Assembly (NCBI GenBank): GCA_964517135.1
Contig: CAZFBA010000035.1
Coordinates: forward strand, 1 to 36,363
Length of the DNA: 36,363 nucleotides
Source of the DNA: CAZFBA01 sp964517135
GTDB taxonomy: Bacteria > Cyanobacteriota > Vampirovibrionia > JBFMGH01
Direction of reading: 5' to 3'
Below are positions 34,231 through 36,363 of this stretch, piece by piece. Below the pieces are notes generated by a model. That model saw only the letters and a program-made list of their open reading frames with translations, made no database searches and was not told the DNA's origin. Positions within the stretch are counted from its first letter, which is position 1. Each line of letters opens with the position of its first letter. A program made the position numbers and the translations under genes.

Positions 34231-34258
34231 AGGTATGATATTAATTGCAACTCAACAT

Positions 34259-34280
34259 AATCTCTGATTTAAGAGATTTT
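34259..34280 (+). terminator. Weak terminator after trpS
   Basis: AATCTC pairs with GAGATT around an 8-nt loop, followed by a short T-run. It is AT-rich, so its strength is doubtful, but it lies between two convergent genes. Confidence 0.45.
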
Positions 34281-34316
34281 CCTGAAATTTGTAACTGAAT
34301 TATTGGGCCTGTACAA

Positions 34317-35816
34317 TTAATCTTTACGGAATGTTTTAAAAAAGTTTATGAAAGCAGTAAAGCTTTGTTTAAGCTGGTCTTTAGTTCCCTGTTTGATTTG
34401 AAACTTACGTGAATCATAGGCTTCAGATTTAACATCACCTCTGGCGATAATGTCACTTGATGTTTGAATTTTAGCCTTTCTTGCATTGTCTCTTAATAGC
34501 TGAATGGCAACAGTCAGGTAAGATTCAACCGAGCCTACAATTGTAAGGGCAGCTGTTTTAGTTAAAGAAGATGCTTGTTTGGAAAAAGCACCACTACGAT
34601 AAGCAATATAAGCTGCAGGTGTGCATGCCAGTATACCGATAACTTTGCCAAAATATGCGTCATAAGCAAAGTAGTTATTTAAGACTGTCTTAAATTTGCC
34701 AGAGTTTAATTTCTTGCCTTTTTCCGGTGTTATGATACCTTTAGCAACCATATCGTCATAGTTTTTATACATATAGCTAAACGTGGCAATATTAGAGAAA
34801 ATGCTTGAGCCTGAAGAGCCGTTGCCATAGGCAATAGCACCTAGTGGAGTGTTAAAATTCAACGGAACAACTGCAATGCTGCTTAAAACCCCTGCAAGTA
34901 CTGATAGCCCGAGTATATTCTGGGCATTTTTCTTGCCGAGTGTTATTTCATCCTGAAAATAATCTTTATAACTGCCCAGGACATCATCACCGCAACCGGC
35001 AACGAATTCTGTAATCTTATTAACACCCTTTCCCATAAGTGTTTCAGTGCCCATTTTGGCAACAAGGGCAGGTCTTACATAGTTATCAATACCCATGAGG
35101 GCAACTATGCCTGCTATTAGCTTAATAATAAAGTTTCTGGAACTTTCTCCTGCCTCATAGAGTGCCTGTCTTTCCATTTCAGAGCAACTAAATTTCTTTG
35201 CAAATTGCTTTACTTCTGTGGTCATATTTAATAATTCTTCAGCCAGCTCAGGGTTATGGGGTTTTAGTTTGTTAATTATTTCAGTTCTGTCTTTTTCTGT
35301 AAGAGTCGTCAAGTCATAGCTTTTAGTGCCATCAGGCAGTGTTAATTTTACTTTATAAAATCCATCCAGATATTTATATATTTCATTTAGTTCTTGTTTA
35401 AGGTGGAACGGTATTTTAAATGTATCCACTTTCTTTTTAAATGTTTCTTCAGGCATATTCATTAGTTCAAAGAAATAGCTGGAATAACCTTTAAAGTGTC
35501 CAAATACAATTCTTTTAAGCTTATATCGATGTTCTTCATCAAATGTGAGAGGAGCAATTATTTCTATTTTTAAGTCTTCCGGTATTTTTAAGCCCTTTTT
35601 TTTAAGCGAAGAAAGCAAGAAATCTCTTAAAAATAGATCTTTTGGGTTGTTAATACGGTATTTTTCAAATGTATAAAGCTCGTTATAAAGATTTTGTTTC
35701 TTAAGCTGATTGTTATAACCGGTATAAAAGCTTTCAAAATTAAGGCGTTTATCTAAACTGCCTGAATGAACATAAGAAGAAGGTCTTCTATTTTGAATTG
35801 ATTCTACATTTACCAT
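34317..35816 (-). CDS. Hypothetical protein with hydrophobic C-terminal half
   Basis: I do not recognise this 499-residue protein. Residues 1-225 are charged and helical. From about 230 there are four hydrophobic stretches, near 230-250, 300-322, 398-418 and 430-450, with Gly/Ser-rich linkers (GNGSSGSSIFSN). It ends in a basic amphipathic tail. There is no signal peptide. It may be a membrane-associated or membrane-inserting protein; a virulence or envelope role would be speculation. The ATG at 35816 has no ribosome site upstream, and the frame is uninterrupted. It is transcribed alone and converges with trpS. Confidence 0.7.
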   Translation of the reverse strand: MVNVESIQNRRPSSYVHSGSLDKRLNFESFYTGYNNQLKKQNLYNELYTFEKYRINNPKDLFLRDFLLSSLKKKGLKIPEDLKIEIIAPLTFDEEHRYKLKRIVFGHFKGYSSYFFELMNMPEETFKKKVDTFKIPFHLKQELNEIYKYLDGFYKVKLTLPDGTKSYDLTTLTEKDRTEIINKLKPHNPELAEELLNMTTEVKQFAKKFSCSEMERQALYEAGESSRNFIIKLIAGIVALMGIDNYVRPALVAKMGTETLMGKGVNKITEFVAGCGDDVLGSYKDYFQDEITLGKKNAQNILGLSVLAGVLSSIAVVPLNFNTPLGAIAYGNGSSGSSIFSNIATFSYMYKNYDDMVAKGIITPEKGKKLNSGKFKTVLNNYFAYDAYFGKVIGILACTPAAYIAYRSGAFSKQASSLTKTAALTIVGSVESYLTVAIQLLRDNARKAKIQTSSDIIARGDVKSEAYDSRKFQIKQGTKDQLKQSFTAFINFFKTFRKD

Positions 35817-35918
35817 TGTTTTGTTATCTGAATGAATACACTTTAAATAATGTAATAAAGAAATGAAATTGCCCTGTAATGGGTCAATTGAAGAAAAGTT
35901 TTACTAAACTTTAGAAAT

Positions 35919-36247
35919 ATCTTTGTGTTGTATGCTTGAGTTTGCCAGCAAAGATCCACCCGGGCGCTCTGAAAACTGACCACTGGGGGTGGGAGGGAGG
36001 GCCCTGATGGGCCGAAGGCCACTGCAAAATGAAGTTTTTAGAATTATTTAATATCTTTTGTCGATTAATATAATGCCAGATTGAACCAGGTAAATTTACT
36101 TAGATGAACATGAGTAATTTGATTCATGTGAGCTGTGTTTTTACACTCAGGTATTCTGAGTAAAGACAGCATATAATATATGTATACAACCAATGGCACT
36201 GAGTTTTATATTTTCAGCAGGAACAGATTTCCTGCTTTAATTTTTGG
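35919..36247 (+). ncRNA. Candidate structured RNA in a gene-free region
   Basis: The 547 bp after 35816 encode no protein that I can support. ATCTTTG (35919-35925) pairs with CAAAGAT (35949-35955). A GC-rich block at about 35956-36024, rich in G-runs and including the hairpin GGCCGAAGGCC, stands out from the AT-rich surroundings. A plus-strand terminator closes the region at 36216-36247. A possible TTGAAG -35 lies at 35888 with a poor -10. No known RNA family was recognised, so this is a weak call. Confidence 0.3.
36216..36247 (+). terminator. Intrinsic terminator, plus strand
   Basis: AGCAGGAA (36216-36223) and TTCCTGCT (36229-36236) form a perfect 8-bp stem with a 5-nt loop, followed by TTAATTTTT. 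It points to a plus-strand transcript with no protein gene assigned upstream. Confidence 0.75.
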
Positions 36248-36363
36248 TAAATAATTCACTGGTGTCCGGTAAAAGATTATATTTCGATGTATAAAACCTG
36301 TCATAATCTTTGTTTTAGATTAGAAAATTTTACAGGAAGTTAAATTTAAGAAACGGGCAAAAA

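Noticed and set aside
36020..36030. GCCACTG motif suggesting a cobalamin riboswitch
   Set aside because: The other conserved cobalamin-riboswitch blocks are not present around it, and no B12-related gene follows.

Overview
The window is AT-rich DNA (intergenic regions especially so), densely packed with short operons on both strands, and uses the standard genetic code. The gene content points to an anaerobic or oxygen-sensitive heterotroph: a two-subunit 2-oxoacid:ferredoxin oxidoreductase, a hybrid-cluster protein with the CX2C-X8-C-X5-C ligand spacing usual in anaerobes, a diiron flavoprotein, a di-iron Fe-S repair protein and a thiolase, with no respiratory or photosynthetic genes in view. 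A DUF4127 protein, many TPR proteins and a VWD-like protein with no visible signal peptide would fit a non-photosynthetic relative of Cyanobacteria (Melainabacteria/Vampirovibrionia). That assignment is an inference from recognition, not a demonstrated placement.

Layout. Positions 1-6600 hold a signalling set: a stand-alone receiver protein, a STAS-domain protein, a GAF/PP2C (RsbU-type) phosphatase and an HDOD protein, with a VOC-fold protein and a thiolase between them. The gaps carry two families of dispersed repeats and two perfect hairpins. Positions 6601-14575 hold a VWD-like repeat protein, a DUF4127 protein paired with a secreted protein, a lone histidine ammonia-lyase, an HNH-like protein with a run of eight G near its start, and a membrane TPR protein. 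A tRNA-Gly(GCC) follows with its own promoter and terminator.

Positions 15067-20995 are a protein quality-control operon: tig, clpP, clpX, lon. Between clpP and clpX lies a 50-codon gene that encodes only a copy of the ClpX zinc-binding domain, with all four cysteines at the same residue numbers as in ClpX. This is the most striking feature of the window. A TPR gene follows. On the minus strand a korA-korB-peroxiredoxin operon comes next.

Positions 25310-31066 form a nitrosative/oxidative stress island in two minus-strand units: rrf2-hcp, and tetR-ferredoxin-ric-flavodiiron protein. Each unit has a well-formed promoter overlapped or followed by a palindromic operator candidate, so the genes for NO and hydroxylamine reduction and Fe-S centre repair are probably controlled by their own first genes. 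The window ends with a membrane sulfatase-fold protein that seems to have lost its catalytic residues, trpS, an unrecognised 499-residue protein, and a gene-free GC-rich stretch that ends in a good plus-strand terminator and may encode a small RNA.

Three imperfect copies of a 140-240 bp inverted-repeat element (MITE-like) lie at 2074-2250, 7793-7956 and 12067-12310.
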